DNA of 64,000 nucleotides from SIG575 sp045542485 (GCA_045542485.1 JAZQLC010000052.1:62001-126000), one strand, 5' to 3'. Shown: positions 43,428 to 53,424, numbered from the stretch's first letter. Notes: generated from the sequence alone by a model not told the origin. Program-made: numbers and translations.

Positions 43428-43982
43428 ATGGAAATGGATGCTTGGAACTTAGGCATTGAGCCCGGCGGTCTTACAAGCAAGACAGAAATCAAGCTTCTCA
43501 TCTGCTATCTTCTGAAAAGCCTTGACGCTCCCCTGTCAAAGCTTCAGATGAGCGATATTATTCAGGGTGAGGGTCTTGCCAACTATTTCGAACTCATTCA
43601 GGCTCTTGATGAGCTTATAAGAGACGACAATGTGCATATGAACCTTGACGGAACAGACGAAATTCTCACTGTGACAGAAAAAGGAATCAAGGCGGTAAAA
43701 AATCTCGAAATGGATTTTCTCCCCCGAAGCGTCAAAGAAAAGGCAGTGAACACCGCTATCCGTTTGCAGACTCTGGCAAGAAGAGAAAGAGAAAACAAAA
43801 TCGAGGTTGAAAAGCTTGAAAAAGGCTTTAATGTAACCTTCTTTTTCGGCGATGAAGTCAATCAGCTTATGAAGCTTACAATCTATGTTGCCGACGAAAT
43901 TCAGGTGGAAACAGTCAGGAAAAATTTCCTGGATGATCCTATAAAACTTTATTCAGAGATTGTCACATCTCTGACAGTATAA
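43428..43982 (+). CDS. DUF4364 family winged-helix protein
   Basis: The 184-residue protein matches the DUF4364 family of Clostridia. The N-terminal half has TSKTEIKLLICYLLKSLD and QMSDIIQGEGLANYFELIQALDELI, typical of a winged helix of PadR/MarR style, and the C-terminal half is a small alpha/beta domain. Function is not known; DNA binding is inferred from the fold. It lies between mreB and araB with a full AAGGAGG before the ATG and only short gaps on each side. Confidence 0.85.
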   Translation: MEMDAWNLGIEPGGLTSKTEIKLLICYLLKSLDAPLSKLQMSDIIQGEGLANYFELIQALDELIRDDNVHMNLDGTDEILTVTEKGIKAVKNLEMDFLPRSVKEKAVNTAIRLQTLARRERENKIEVEKLEKGFNVTFFFGDEVNQLMKLTIYVADEIQVETVRKNFLDDPIKLYSEIVTSLTV

Positions 43983-44000
43983 AAAAGGAGTGTTTTGAAA

Positions 44001-45662
44001 ATGGCAAAATATACTATCGGTCTTGACTACGGTACTCTCTCAGGCAGAGCGCTTATCGTAAACGCTGAAACAGGTGAAGAACTTGCTTCCTCAGTTTATG
44101 ATTACCCCCATGCTGTAATGGATGAATATCTTCCCTCAGGCAAAAAGCTGGGTAATGACTGGGCGCTTCAGCATCCTCAGGATTATCTTGATGTTATCTA
44201 CAATACAATTCCCGATGTTCTCAAAAAATCAGGTGTTGCAAAAGAAGATGTTATCGGTATGGGTATCGACTTTACCGCTTGTACAATTCTTCCCGTTACA
44301 GCGGACGGCACTCCTCTCTGCTTCCTTGACGAATATAAAGATGAGCCTCACGCTTATGTAAAGCTCTGGAAGCACCACGCAGCTCAGAAACACGCAAACA
44401 AAATCAACGAAATCGCTGAAGAAAGAAACGAGCAGTGGCTTAAAAACTACGGCGGAAAGATTTCATCTGAGTGGGCAATCCCCAAGCTCTGGCAGATTCT
44501 CGAAGAGAAGCCCGAAATCTATGACAGAATGGACAGCTTTGTAGAAGCAGTTGACTGGGTTGTAAGAATGCTCACAGGCAAGGATGTGAGAAACTCCTGC
44601 ACAGCAGGTTACAAGGAAATGTGGAACAAAACGACCTCATTCCCCTCAAAAGATTTCTTCAAGGCACTTGACCCCAGACTCGAAAATGTAATCGAAGAAA
44701 AAATCAACAAAAATCTCCCCATCACTCCCTCAGGCACTTTTGCAGCAGGTCTCTCAAAAGAAATGGCAGAAAAAATCGGTCTCTGCGAAGGCACAGCAGT
44801 TGCAGCAGGTATCATTGACGCTCACGTTTTCGTTCCTGCAGTAGGTATTTCAAAAGCAGGTCAGATGCTTGCAATTATGGGTACATCAACCTGCCATATG
44901 CTCCTCGGTGAAGAAGAAGTTCAGGTTGAGGGTATTTGTGGCGTTGTTGCTGACGGCATTATGCCCGGTTTCTACGGCTATGAAGCAGGTCAGGCTTGTG
45001 TAGGCGACCACTTCCAGTGGTTTATTGACAACTGTCTTCCCAAGTCATATTATGACGAGGCTGAAAAAGCAGGTATGAATATACATAAATTCCTTCGCTC
45101 AAAGGCTGAAAAGCAGAGAGCAGGTGAACACGGTCTTATTGCTCTGGACTGGTGGAACGGCAACCGTTCAATCCTCGTTGACGTTGACCTTACAGGTATG
45201 ATTCTCGGTATGACTCTCCAGACAAAGCCCGAGGATATTTACAGAGCACTCATTGAAGCAACTGCATTCGGCACAAGAATGATTATCGAAGACTTCCGTA
45301 AATTCGGCGTTGAAGTAAACGAATTCTTCGCTGCCGGCGGTATTTCACAGAAAGACCCCATGACAATGCAAATTTATGCTGACATCATCAAAATGCCCAT
45401 CAAAATTGCAGGTAGTGAACAGGGCGGTGCTCTCGGCAGTGCAATCTTCGGTGCTGTTGCTGCAGGTAAAGAAAAGGGCGGTTACGATGACGCTTACACA
45501 GCTTCTGAAATTATGGGTAAGGTCAAAGACACTGTTTACTATCCCAACGAAGAAGAATCAAAGATTTATGACAAACTCTTTGAGGAATATAAGCTTCTTC
45601 ACGATTACTTCGGTACAGGTCTTAACGATGTAATGAAGAGACTTAAGGAAATCAAGAAATAA
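44001..45662 (+). CDS. araB: L-ribulokinase
   Basis: AraB phosphorylates L-ribulose, the step between AraA and AraD. It is an FGGY-type kinase: GLDYGTLSGRALIV is the first phosphate loop, GMGIDFTACTILPV binds substrate, and IMGTSTCHMLLGEEE with FFAAGGISQKDPMTMQIYADI close the ATP site. The 553-residue length is normal. The ATG at 44001 follows AAAGGAG. It is separated from araA and araD by 28 kb and is on the other strand, so the pathway is split between two transcription units. Confidence 0.96.
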   Translation: MAKYTIGLDYGTLSGRALIVNAETGEELASSVYDYPHAVMDEYLPSGKKLGNDWALQHPQDYLDVIYNTIPDVLKKSGVAKEDVIGMGIDFTACTILPVTADGTPLCFLDEYKDEPHAYVKLWKHHAAQKHANKINEIAEERNEQWLKNYGGKISSEWAIPKLWQILEEKPEIYDRMDSFVEAVDWVVRMLTGKDVRNSCTAGYKEMWNKTTSFPSKDFFKALDPRLENVIEEKINKNLPITPSGTFAAGLSKEMAEKIGLCEGTAVAAGIIDAHVFVPAVGISKAGQMLAIMGTSTCHMLLGEEEVQVEGICGVVADGIMPGFYGYEAGQACVGDHFQWFIDNCLPKSYYDEAEKAGMNIHKFLRSKAEKQRAGEHGLIALDWWNGNRSILVDVDLTGMILGMTLQTKPEDIYRALIEATAFGTRMIIEDFRKFGVEVNEFFAAGGISQKDPMTMQIYADIIKMPIKIAGSEQGGALGSAIFGAVAAGKEKGGYDDAYTASEIMGKVKDTVYYPNEEESKIYDKLFEEYKLLHDYFGTGLNDVMKRLKEIKK

Positions 45663-45697
45663 TTTCTATTGACTTTCCCTCGATTTTCCACAGAATG

Positions 45698-45724
45698 AAA
45701 GCTCCCCTTTTCAAGGGGAGCTTT
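45698..45724 (+). terminator. Terminator after araB
   Basis: AAAGCTCCCCTT (45698-45709) pairs with AAGGGGAGCTTT (45713-45724), with a three-base loop and a short T tail. Confidence 0.88.
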
Positions 45725-45784
45725 TAAATTTATACAACATATTGACACCTTTTTTATAAAGGGATTTTATTATACTTTGTCTCA

Positions 45785-46300
45785 CTAAATAAGCAAATCA
45801 TCAATTGTATATTTTTCATCTGTAATCACATACGGCAGATTGTATTTCTGTACCTGACTGAGAATATATAAATTATCATTCAGAACATTTTCTTCCGTGC
45901 AATCATCACACAGGCGATTTTCAATTACATTTGCGTATTTCAGAATATCATCAAAATGATTTTTTATATACCTCTCACTCATCACAAGGCAGATATATTT
46001 TATCTTTTCAAGATATTCCGCAGTGAAACTCTCTTGCCAATCAAAAGGAATATAACACCCTTCAACAATCAAATTCTGATTATTTTCTATGGCTGTTTTA
46101 ATCATCTCACTGACAACAGGCCACAGATATGCTGTAAGGTCTGCATCGTCACTTAAAGGTGTAAGGGATGTATTCCCGCTTCGGATAAGCCCCATTTTAA
46201 GATGGTCTATGGAAAGATAGGGATATTTATATTTTTCAAGAAGTTTCTGTGCAAGTAAGGTTTTACCTGTATGCGATGCACCTGTTACAAGAATAATCAT
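45785..46300 (-). CDS. P-loop kinase-like ATPase
   Basis: The N-terminus has a Walker A motif, ILVTGASHTGKT (residues 3-14), followed by a strand-loop with SIDHLKMG, as in small nucleotide or sugar kinases. LIVEGCYIPFDWQ resembles a substrate-binding segment and the C-terminal part is helical. The 171-residue size fits adenylate-kinase-like P-loop kinases, but I cannot name the substrate. The ATG at 46300 follows AGGGGTG; a GTG at 46309 is possible. It lies just after the terminator of the large surface-protein gene and has no clear promoter of its own, so it may depend on read-through. Confidence 0.75.
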   Translation of the reverse strand: MIILVTGASHTGKTLLAQKLLEKYKYPYLSIDHLKMGLIRSGNTSLTPLSDDADLTAYLWPVVSEMIKTAIENNQNLIVEGCYIPFDWQESFTAEYLEKIKYICLVMSERYIKNHFDDILKYANVIENRLCDDCTEENVLNDNLYILSQVQKYNLPYVITDEKYTIDDLLI

Positions 46301-46317
46301 TTGTTCCACCCCTACTC

Positions 46318-46350
46318 AAAAGGCACAGCAGTTAAACCGCTGTGCCTTTT
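46318..46350 (-). terminator. Terminator after the LRR surface-protein gene
   Basis: AAAAGGCACAGC (46318-46329) and GCTGTGCCTTTT (46339-46350) form a perfect 12-base stem with a nine-base loop, ten bases after the stop codon of the minus-strand gene at 46360. Confidence 0.8.
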
Positions 46351-46359
46351 TTAGTTATA

Positions 46360-49300
46360 TTATTGCTGAGGAATAAGATTTTTTGTAATAAAACCGAAGA
46401 GAAGGTCAACGAAGAACCATGTAATCCACTGAAGAGTTGTGAATTTAACTTCCACAGAGCAAGTATCCTTCAACGTGTTTCCGTCTTCGTCTGTAAGGAT
46501 ACATGTAATCTGTGTTATACCTCTTGTTATACCTTTAAGATTTCCCTCTTCATCGATTGATACTATTGATTCATCTGCGATTTCATATGTTACAGTATAT
46601 TTCACATCGCCGATTTTTTCAATAACAGGATTAAGATGAATAACATCATCTTTGTTGATTACAATATTGTGAATTTCGAGAGAAACAAGCTTTCTGATAG
46701 CGGGTACACGGTCAGCAATATAAGAGTCTCCGCAAACTGAGCAGGTATATGTTGTGTAGCCCTCTGAAGTAGCAGTAGGCTCTTTGACTACGCCTGTGTA
46801 TTTATGACCAAGTGCAGGAATTTCTGCTTTTTCTTCAGTACTGCACACAGTACAAGCGCGTACTTTTTCACCGACCTTTTCACATTCTGCAGGTACAGTT
46901 TCTGACCAATCGCCGAATGTATGACCGAGAGCATCTTTCTGTGCACCTACATAACTGTCACCACAAGCAGAGCAGGTAAATGTTGTGTAACCGCCCTCTG
47001 TGCAAGTGGGAAGTGTGATTTCGGGAGTATATGTATGACCTGTTGCTTTAACTGCGCCGAATTCGATGTGACCTTCTGTATCCTTGTCGCAGACTTCACA
47101 CTCTCTGTATTTGATGCCGTCTTCTGTGCAGGTCTCGTCCTTGTCGATAATCCACATACCGTACTTGTGTCCCTTTGCAGGGATAATATCTGTGTCATAG
47201 TAGTCGCCACAGATTGAGCAGATGTGTCTTGTAGCACCAGCCACTGCGCAAGATGCTTCAACCTTTTCAATAACGCTATAATCGTGTCCGTCATTTTCTG
47301 TGGGGAATACAAATTTCACTGTGTATGTTTTGCCGTCAACTGTGATTTCAGTTTCTGTCTTGTTTCCTGCCTTATGCCAGTCTGTGAAAGTGAGAACATA
47401 TTTGCCCTCAGCCTCAGCGATTGCAGTGCCTTCTGTTTTAACAGTAACTGCCTTTTCACTCTTTGAAAGTTTGCTGATTTCGATTGTGCTTTCACCGTCT
47501 TTTGCAGTGATAACGATTACGATTTCTTCGTTCTTTGCATCAGCACCCACAAGTGAAAGGTCATTCGCTGCTTCCTCTGCAAGTTCAATGTCACTTGTGT
47601 CGGCGTAAGTTACAATTGCTTTTGTGAGACAATCATTATTCTCACCGATTGCAATTTTACTCCACTCTGTTTTTGTTCCGTCAAAGTACACATTCTTAAG
47701 TGCTGTGCACCCTGAGAAAGCACCGTCTTCAATTCTGATGATGCTGTCAGGAATTTTAATGCTTTCCATAGCATCTGAGCCTGAGAAAGCGCCCTTTGCA
47801 ATAATTGTTGTGCCTACGGGAATTTCAGCTTTTGCACCAAGCTTGTTTGCAGGGCAATAAATAAGTGTAAGCTTTGTCTTGTTATAGAGAACACCGTTTT
47901 CTGCAAGATAACTTCCATTATCTGCTGAAACCTCAACCTCAATCGCCGTACCTGCAAAAGCCTCATCGCCGATTGATTTGATATCCTTGCCGAGAACTAC
48001 CTTACTTACTGACTTATTACCTGCGAAAGCCTTTTCGCCGATTCCTGTTACCTTGTAACCACTGATTGTTGCAGGAATTGTCACTGTTCCCGTAAGAGAT
48101 GCGTGACAGCCGAGAATTGTTGCTTCCTCGCCTGAAATAGAGATATTGAATTCTCTTTCACTGCATCCTGAGCATACATTGTTTTCGAAATTATGACCGA
48201 GAGCTTCAAAATCTTCTCTCTTTTCTTCATTACAAGCGCATTTGCTTACAGTGTAACCCGCTGTTGTACAAGTGGGTTTTACATCTTCTGTCACAACAAA
48301 TGAATGCTCGTGAGGAATAACCTTGAATGTAAATTCAGCATTTGCGAAAGGCTCGTTGCTTGTGCCTACCACAACATTTTCCCAATCTTCCTCTATCATA
48401 TCAACATAAACCTTTTTCAGTGCTGTACAGCCTGAGAATGCTGAATCGCCGATAGCTTTGATTTCTTTGGGAAGGTTAAGACTTGAGAGAGCAGATGATG
48501 ATGCGAAAGCAAAATCAGCAATAAGCTTTGTGCCCTCTTTGACAGTGTATTCACCCTTGAGTGAAGATGCCCCTTCAATAAGGTATGCACCGATGTAGAG
48601 CACACCGTTTTCCCAGTTTGCTGAATTGTTATAGTAACCTGTCTTGTAGAATGCGCAGGAGCCGATGTCGTTTACATCAGCCATAATCGCAATCTGAGTA
48701 ATTTCCGTTTTGTTTTCAAAAGCCATATCGCCGATAGCATTCACCTTATAGCCTTCGATTGTTTCGGGAATAATCACTGATGAAGCAGTGCCGTTGTAAC
48801 CTGTGATTTTAGCGTTTGTTCCGTCTGTTACGAAAACAAATTCTTTCACTGAACAGTTAGAGCACACATTGTCCTTGAAGGAATGTCCCTTTGCAGGAAT
48901 TGATTCCGTATAGGAATGACCGCACTCACACTTGTATGTAAGAACACCCTTTTCTGTGCATGAGGCAGGTGTTGTGATTGATGAAGTGTATGAGTGGTCG
49001 TGTTCTTCGCCACCTGCATATGTAATTTTAGCACCTAAGATTGCATTGTTGTTTGAACCGATTGTGATAGCTTTCCACTCGGTTTCGCTGCCCTCATAGT
49101 ATACCTCACTTATGTTGATACAACCGTAGAAAGCAGATGCGCCGATTGTTTTGACATCCTTGCTGATTGTAACACTCTTGAGATTTACTGCGTTTGCAAA
49201 GCTGAGAACTCTTACATTTTCAATACCTGCACCGATTGTGAATGCTTGTCTTGAAGCACCTGCAGGATATTTGATAATCTCTGTTTTAGCCTTGTTGTAA

Positions 49301-50067
49301 AGAACGCCGTTTTCGTCGCTGCAGTAAACACTGTTTTCTGATGAAACGCTGATTGAAGCAAGTTTCTCACAACCCTCGAATGCATCGTTTCCGATGGTTG
49401 AAACGCCTTTACCGATTACAACACTTTCAAGGCTTCTGCCGCCTAAGAATGCATTTGCACCGATTGTTGTCACAGCATCTGTGAGAACGATTGTTTTCAC
49501 ATTTTTGCTACCTGCAAATGTACTGTCAGCAATTGTCTTTACTCCCTCTGCAACAGTGTATGATGACGCTGCATTTGCTGCTGGGAAAAGGAGAAGCTCT
49601 GTCTTCGCCTTGTTATAAAGAACATCATTTTCGTCACTTGCATATGTTTCGTTATCCTTGTGCACAACAATCTTCTCAAGTGAAGTACAGTTTTCGAAAA
49701 CATTGTTACCCATTGACTCAACATTTTTGCCTATTGAGACTGTCTTGAGAGATGTACAGCCGGAAAATGCATAGTGACCGATTGTCTTTACACCTACGGG
49801 CACATAAACGCCTGTAATGTTTTCACATTCTGCGAAGGAATAAAGACCGATTGCAGTTACCACACATTCGCCGAGAGTGTCAGGAATGATAATATCACCG
49901 GTGGCATTTGCGTCACAGCCGATAATAGTTGCTTCACCGTTTTTAGTGCTGTACATAAGTACACCGTCAGTTGCGGCATTTGCCACAAACATACCGAGAG
50001 GTACAATTGTAAGCACCATAACAAGAGAAAGCAATACCGATAAAACTTTTCTTGTTTTTACTTTCAT
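46360..50067 (-). CDS. Large secreted BspA-type leucine-rich-repeat protein with CxxC modules and Ig-like domain
   Basis: Residues 1-31 are a signal peptide (VLSVLLSLVMVLTIVPL, cleavage near ANAA). Three blocks of BspA-type LRRs follow (repeats like AFSGCTSLKTVSIGKNVESMG), separated by cysteine-rich modules with patterns such as SCTEKGVLTYKCECGHSY and AKGHSFKDNVCSNCS; about seven such modules occur, four to five in a row between residues 910 and 1110. Near residue 1115-1210 is an Ig-like (BIG2-type) domain (ADESIVSIDEEGNLKGI). The last 25 residues are hydrophobic and aromatic (WITWFFVDLLFGF), a likely membrane anchor. BspA-LRR proteins bind host or fellow-bacterial surfaces. The product is 1235 residues and starts after GGAGG. 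Confidence 0.88.
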   Translation of the reverse strand: MKVKTRKVLSVLLSLVMVLTIVPLGMFVANAATDGVLMYSTKNGEATIIGCDANATGDIIIPDTLGECVVTAIGLYSFAECENITGVYVPVGVKTIGHYAFSGCTSLKTVSIGKNVESMGNNVFENCTSLEKIVVHKDNETYASDENDVLYNKAKTELLLFPAANAASSYTVAEGVKTIADSTFAGSKNVKTIVLTDAVTTIGANAFLGGRSLESVVIGKGVSTIGNDAFEGCEKLASISVSSENSVYCSDENGVLYNKAKTEIIKYPAGASRQAFTIGAGIENVRVLSFANAVNLKSVTISKDVKTIGASAFYGCINISEVYYEGSETEWKAITIGSNNNAILGAKITYAGGEEHDHSYTSSITTPASCTEKGVLTYKCECGHSYTESIPAKGHSFKDNVCSNCSVKEFVFVTDGTNAKITGYNGTASSVIIPETIEGYKVNAIGDMAFENKTEITQIAIMADVNDIGSCAFYKTGYYNNSANWENGVLYIGAYLIEGASSLKGEYTVKEGTKLIADFAFASSSALSSLNLPKEIKAIGDSAFSGCTALKKVYVDMIEEDWENVVVGTSNEPFANAEFTFKVIPHEHSFVVTEDVKPTCTTAGYTVSKCACNEEKREDFEALGHNFENNVCSGCSEREFNISISGEEATILGCHASLTGTVTIPATISGYKVTGIGEKAFAGNKSVSKVVLGKDIKSIGDEAFAGTAIEVEVSADNGSYLAENGVLYNKTKLTLIYCPANKLGAKAEIPVGTTIIAKGAFSGSDAMESIKIPDSIIRIEDGAFSGCTALKNVYFDGTKTEWSKIAIGENNDCLTKAIVTYADTSDIELAEEAANDLSLVGADAKNEEIVIVITAKDGESTIEISKLSKSEKAVTVKTEGTAIAEAEGKYVLTFTDWHKAGNKTETEITVDGKTYTVKFVFPTENDGHDYSVIEKVEASCAVAGATRHICSICGDYYDTDIIPAKGHKYGMWIIDKDETCTEDGIKYRECEVCDKDTEGHIEFGAVKATGHTYTPEITLPTCTEGGYTTFTCSACGDSYVGAQKDALGHTFGDWSETVPAECEKVGEKVRACTVCSTEEKAEIPALGHKYTGVVKEPTATSEGYTTYTCSVCGDSYIADRVPAIRKLVSLEIHNIVINKDDVIHLNPVIEKIGDVKYTVTYEIADESIVSIDEEGNLKGITRGITQITCILTDEDGNTLKDTCSVEVKFTTLQWITWFFVDLLFGFITKNLIPQQ

Positions 50068-50105
50068 TCTGAAAACCTCCGTTCAGAGTAAATTTATACA
50101 CTTAC

Positions 50106-50134
50106 AGTATATCATTTTCTTTCTCTCTGTGCAA
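50106..50134 (-). promoter_or_regulatory. Extended -10 promoter of the LRR surface-protein gene
   Basis: On the minus strand TTGCAC (50134-50129) and TATACT (50111-50106) are 17 bases apart, with TGA before the -10. The start codon is 39 bases downstream. Confidence 0.75.
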
Positions 50135-50200
50135 TAAAAAATTCTGTTTTAAAGATTAAAATTTAATTAAAAATTATGCAAAAATAATTTACCGTATTAA

Positions 50201-50229
50201 TTGACTAAAACTTCCAATTATGTTATCCT
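50201..50229 (+). promoter_or_regulatory. Extended -10 promoter of the alpha-mannosidase gene
   Basis: TTGACT (50201-50206) and TATCCT (50224-50229) are 17 bases apart with TGT before the -10. Between it and the ribosome binding site lies an imperfect repeat (AAGTTAGCGAC and GCCGACTTAC) that might be an operator. Confidence 0.7.
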
Positions 50230-50277
50230 TGATTTAAGTTAGCGACTGTTGCCGACTTACGGAAAGGAGATATGCAT

Positions 50278-53200
50278 ATGTACAATAAACCCTTGAAAGC
50301 CAAGGCTTACGACAAGCTTCGTGAAGCCGTGGAAATTTATTCAAAAAGAATGTTTGTGAAAATCGGTGAAATCCAGTCACCTCAGGGCTTTTACACGAAG
50401 GAGCACCTTCGCGCTGTGCCTGAAAGCGGATGGGAACCGATTGAAAAAAATACAGAGTGGGGCTTTGAAGAGTGGGACAACCTCTGGGTAAAAGGCACTT
50501 TCACCCCCGATGATGAATATGTGGGCCGCGATATCTTCGCAGTTTCAAAAGCTGGTGGCATCGAGGAACTTTTCTTTGTTGACGGCAAACCCAAGGGACT
50601 TTTCAACACCAAGGGAGCTACTTTCTCAGGTCCCGGTCATTGCGTCAGAAGAATCGGCACTCACGAAAAAGGTAAAACCTGGGACATCGCAGTTGAATGT
50701 TATGCAGGTCACTTCTGCGTAGGTACATCAGTTTATGAAAACTACGAATATCCCGACATCGATATCAGCTACAAGCAGACTTATAAAGGCATCGACATCT
50801 GCGTACGCGACGAAGTTATCAAGGATTTCGTTTTCGATATGAGTCAGCTTCTTCAGGCTGAAGCAATTGTTCCCGAATCAAATTTCCTTAAATTCCGTGC
50901 GATGAAAGTTCTTGATAAGGTGCTTAATGTTCTCGTTCTCGACCCCAAGAACACTCCCTATGAAAAGTGGCACAAATCAGTTGAAGACGCGCTGAAAATC
51001 ACAAGAACAATGTTCAAAGGAAGCGGCAATTCAATCTTCGGCAGACTTTGTCTTACGGGCCACTCTCATATGGATACAGCATGGCTCTGGCCCGCAAGTG
51101 AAACTATGAGAAAGTGCGCAAGAACATATTCAAATGCTCTCGCACTTATGGAAGAATATCCCGAATACCGTTTTGTTCAGTCATCTGCTCTTCATTCAGA
51201 ATGGATGAAAGACTATTACCCCACAATCTTTGCCGATATGAAGCAGCGCGTCAAAGAGGGAAGATACGAGCCCAACGGCGGTGTTTATGTTGAATGTGAC
51301 TGTAATATCACATCAGGCGAACTGATGATAAGACAGTTCCTCAAAGGTCAGCAGTTCACAAGAGAAAACTTTGATTATACTTCTGACAGTTTCTGGCTTC
51401 CCGATACATTCGGTTACAACGGCAACATTCCTCAGATTATGCGTGGCTGTGGCTGTAAATATTTCTACACAACAAAAATGGCGTGGAATGAACTGAACTC
51501 AATGCCCTTTATGAGCTTCACCTGGAAAGGCATTGACGGGAGCTCCGTTCTGACTCACTTCAACAGAATTCACCGTGCTCCCGATGTTGACGCAGGTGTT
51601 CAGCTCATCGAAGAAATGCCGCTTAAGGAAACTTGCGATTTAAGACTCCACGCTTTCGGTGTAGGCGACGGCGGTGGCGGTCCTTCATACAGTATGCTGG
51701 AAACTGCACGAAGAATGAAGAAAATGGACGGTATGCCCGAAACCGCCGAGTGCTCTGTCAGCGACTTTATGAAAAAGCTTGAAGAAATTCAGGAAGACCT
51801 TCCCGTTCACGACGGCGAACTTTATCTCGAGCTTCATCGCGGTACTCTCACACAGATGCACGACATAAAGAGAAAGAACCGTAAAACTGAATTTGCTCTT
51901 CGCGATATGGAATATTTCAATGTCCTTTCAAGAAAAGCTATGAACGAAAACGCTGACAAGTGGCTGAAAGTTCTTCTTAAAAATCAGTTCCATGATATTC
52001 TCCCCGGCACTTCAATCACTCCCGTTTATGACCTTTTCAACAAGGAAATGGACGAGCTTCTCGTAAACTACAAAGGTGCAGCCCTCGACTACGCAAAGAT
52101 TCTTACGGAAGATAAAGAAAAGGCTGTAACTCTTTACAACACTCTTTCATTTGCAAGACACGATGTTCAGAAAATCGAAGCAGACGGCTACGCAAAGAGC
52201 TTCCCCTCACAGAGATACACCGATGTCTGCGGAAGAGAAATTCTTGCAGTTGATGCAGAAGAAATCCCCGCTTTCTCATCAAAAACTATCGAACTTGCAG
52301 ATTCACCCGTGGAGGCATCATCACCCTTTAAGTTTGACGGAAAAGTTCTTGAAACTCCCTTTGCAATAATTACTCTCGGCGATGACGGATTTATCTCATC
52401 ATTCATCGACAAGGCAACGGACAGAGAACTCCGCAAAGCAGACGGTCAGCCTCTCGGTGCACTTCTCACTGCTGAAGACGCTCCTGCTTATTGGGACAAC
52501 TGGGATATCGAATATGATTCTCTCGACAAACTTGCTCCCATTACAGGCTTTGAAAACAGAGAAGTTATTTCTGACGGTGCAGTTCAGTTTGTTCTTCGCA
52601 GCACATATACTTTCGGCACAGGCAGTAAAATCATTCAGGATATGATTGTTTACGCAAACAATCCCAGAGTTGACTTCCACACACTCGTTGACTGGAACGA
52701 AATGCACTGTCTTCTCAAGGCTGCATTTGATGTTGACGTCAAATCAGAAAATGTCCGTAATGAAATTCAGTTCGGTCACGTTCTTCGCCCCACAACACGC
52801 AACAATTCTCTTGAGGTTGCGAAGTTTGAGGTCTGCAACTACAAATGGACTGACATCTCCGAAAGCCGTTTCGGTGCTGCAATACTCAACGATTGTAAGT
52901 ACGGAATCTCTGTTGACAACGGAAATCTTCGTCTTTCTCTTCACAGAGGCGGTAACCATCCTGATGTTACAGGTGACAGCGGTGTTCACGAAATGACCTA
53001 CTCATTCCTCCCCCACTCAGGCGCATTCTCTGCTGAAAATGTTGTTATCCCCTCATATGAACTTAATGTTCCCGCTTTCGTTATTGATGGCTCTGCAAAG
53101 GAAGAAAAATCCTTCCTTACAATCGACGAAAGCAATATAATCTGCGAGGCAATCAAACCTGCTGAAAGCGTGGAGAATGCTTATGTTGTCCGTCTTTACG

Positions 53201-53370
53201 AATGTGAAGGAACAAGAACAAAAGCAAATGTCACTCTTTCAAGAACAGGTAATGAAATTGTTTCCTGCAACATGATTGAAGACGAAGGTGAAAAACTTTC
53301 TCTTGACGGAAATAAACTTTCACTTGTTTTCAAACCCTTTGAGGTTAAAACATTTATTGTAAAAGAATAA
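50278..53370 (+). CDS. GH38 alpha-mannosidase
   Basis: GH38 enzymes remove alpha-linked mannose using a zinc ion. The catalytic domain has GHSHMDTAWLWP with zinc ligands His264 and Asp266, and DSFWLPDTFGYNGNIPQIM with the nucleophile at about Asp376. The conserved FGVGDGGGGPS and LYLELHRGTLT segments follow, then a three-helix region and large beta-sandwich C-terminal domains. The length of 1030 residues is usual for bacterial cytoplasmic forms and there is no signal peptide. The ATG at 50278 is seven bases from AAAGGAGA; the ATG at 50272 is too close. It is a single-gene unit with its own promoter and terminator. Confidence 0.96.
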   Translation: MYNKPLKAKAYDKLREAVEIYSKRMFVKIGEIQSPQGFYTKEHLRAVPESGWEPIEKNTEWGFEEWDNLWVKGTFTPDDEYVGRDIFAVSKAGGIEELFFVDGKPKGLFNTKGATFSGPGHCVRRIGTHEKGKTWDIAVECYAGHFCVGTSVYENYEYPDIDISYKQTYKGIDICVRDEVIKDFVFDMSQLLQAEAIVPESNFLKFRAMKVLDKVLNVLVLDPKNTPYEKWHKSVEDALKITRTMFKGSGNSIFGRLCLTGHSHMDTAWLWPASETMRKCARTYSNALALMEEYPEYRFVQSSALHSEWMKDYYPTIFADMKQRVKEGRYEPNGGVYVECDCNITSGELMIRQFLKGQQFTRENFDYTSDSFWLPDTFGYNGNIPQIMRGCGCKYFYTTKMAWNELNSMPFMSFTWKGIDGSSVLTHFNRIHRAPDVDAGVQLIEEMPLKETCDLRLHAFGVGDGGGGPSYSMLETARRMKKMDGMPETAECSVSDFMKKLEEIQEDLPVHDGELYLELHRGTLTQMHDIKRKNRKTEFALRDMEYFNVLSRKAMNENADKWLKVLLKNQFHDILPGTSITPVYDLFNKEMDELLVNYKGAALDYAKILTEDKEKAVTLYNTLSFARHDVQKIEADGYAKSFPSQRYTDVCGREILAVDAEEIPAFSSKTIELADSPVEASSPFKFDGKVLETPFAIITLGDDGFISSFIDKATDRELRKADGQPLGALLTAEDAPAYWDNWDIEYDSLDKLAPITGFENREVISDGAVQFVLRSTYTFGTGSKIIQDMIVYANNPRVDFHTLVDWNEMHCLLKAAFDVDVKSENVRNEIQFGHVLRPTTRNNSLEVAKFEVCNYKWTDISESRFGAAILNDCKYGISVDNGNLRLSLHRGGNHPDVTGDSGVHEMTYSFLPHSGAFSAENVVIPSYELNVPAFVIDGSAKEEKSFLTIDESNIICEAIKPAESVENAYVVRLYECEGTRTKANVTLSRTGNEIVSCNMIEDEGEKLSLDGNKLSLVFKPFEVKTFIVKE

Positions 53371-53383
53371 TAAATAAAACAAG

Positions 53384-53422
53384 AAATCCATCAGAAAGAG
53401 ATAATCTTTCTGATGGATTTTT
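53384..53422. terminator. Bidirectional terminator between mannosidase and HAD genes
   Basis: AAATCCATCAGAAAGA (53384-53399) pairs perfectly over 16 bases with TCTTTCTGATGGATTT (53405-53420), loop of five, T runs on both strands. Confidence 0.92.
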
Positions 53423-53424
53423 CT

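Noticed and set aside
45742..45776. Perfect TTGACA followed by TATACT after araB
   Set aside because: The spacer is 23 bases and no plus-strand gene follows before 50278; not reported as a promoter.
46310..46360. Separate promoter for the P-loop gene
   Set aside because: The gap is filled by the terminator stem; no -35/-10 pair with acceptable spacing was seen.
46921..47608. Open frames on the plus strand opposite the LRR surface gene
   Set aside because: They mirror repeats of the coding strand, have no ribosome binding site and no promoter; same for the long antisense frames at 49394-50137.
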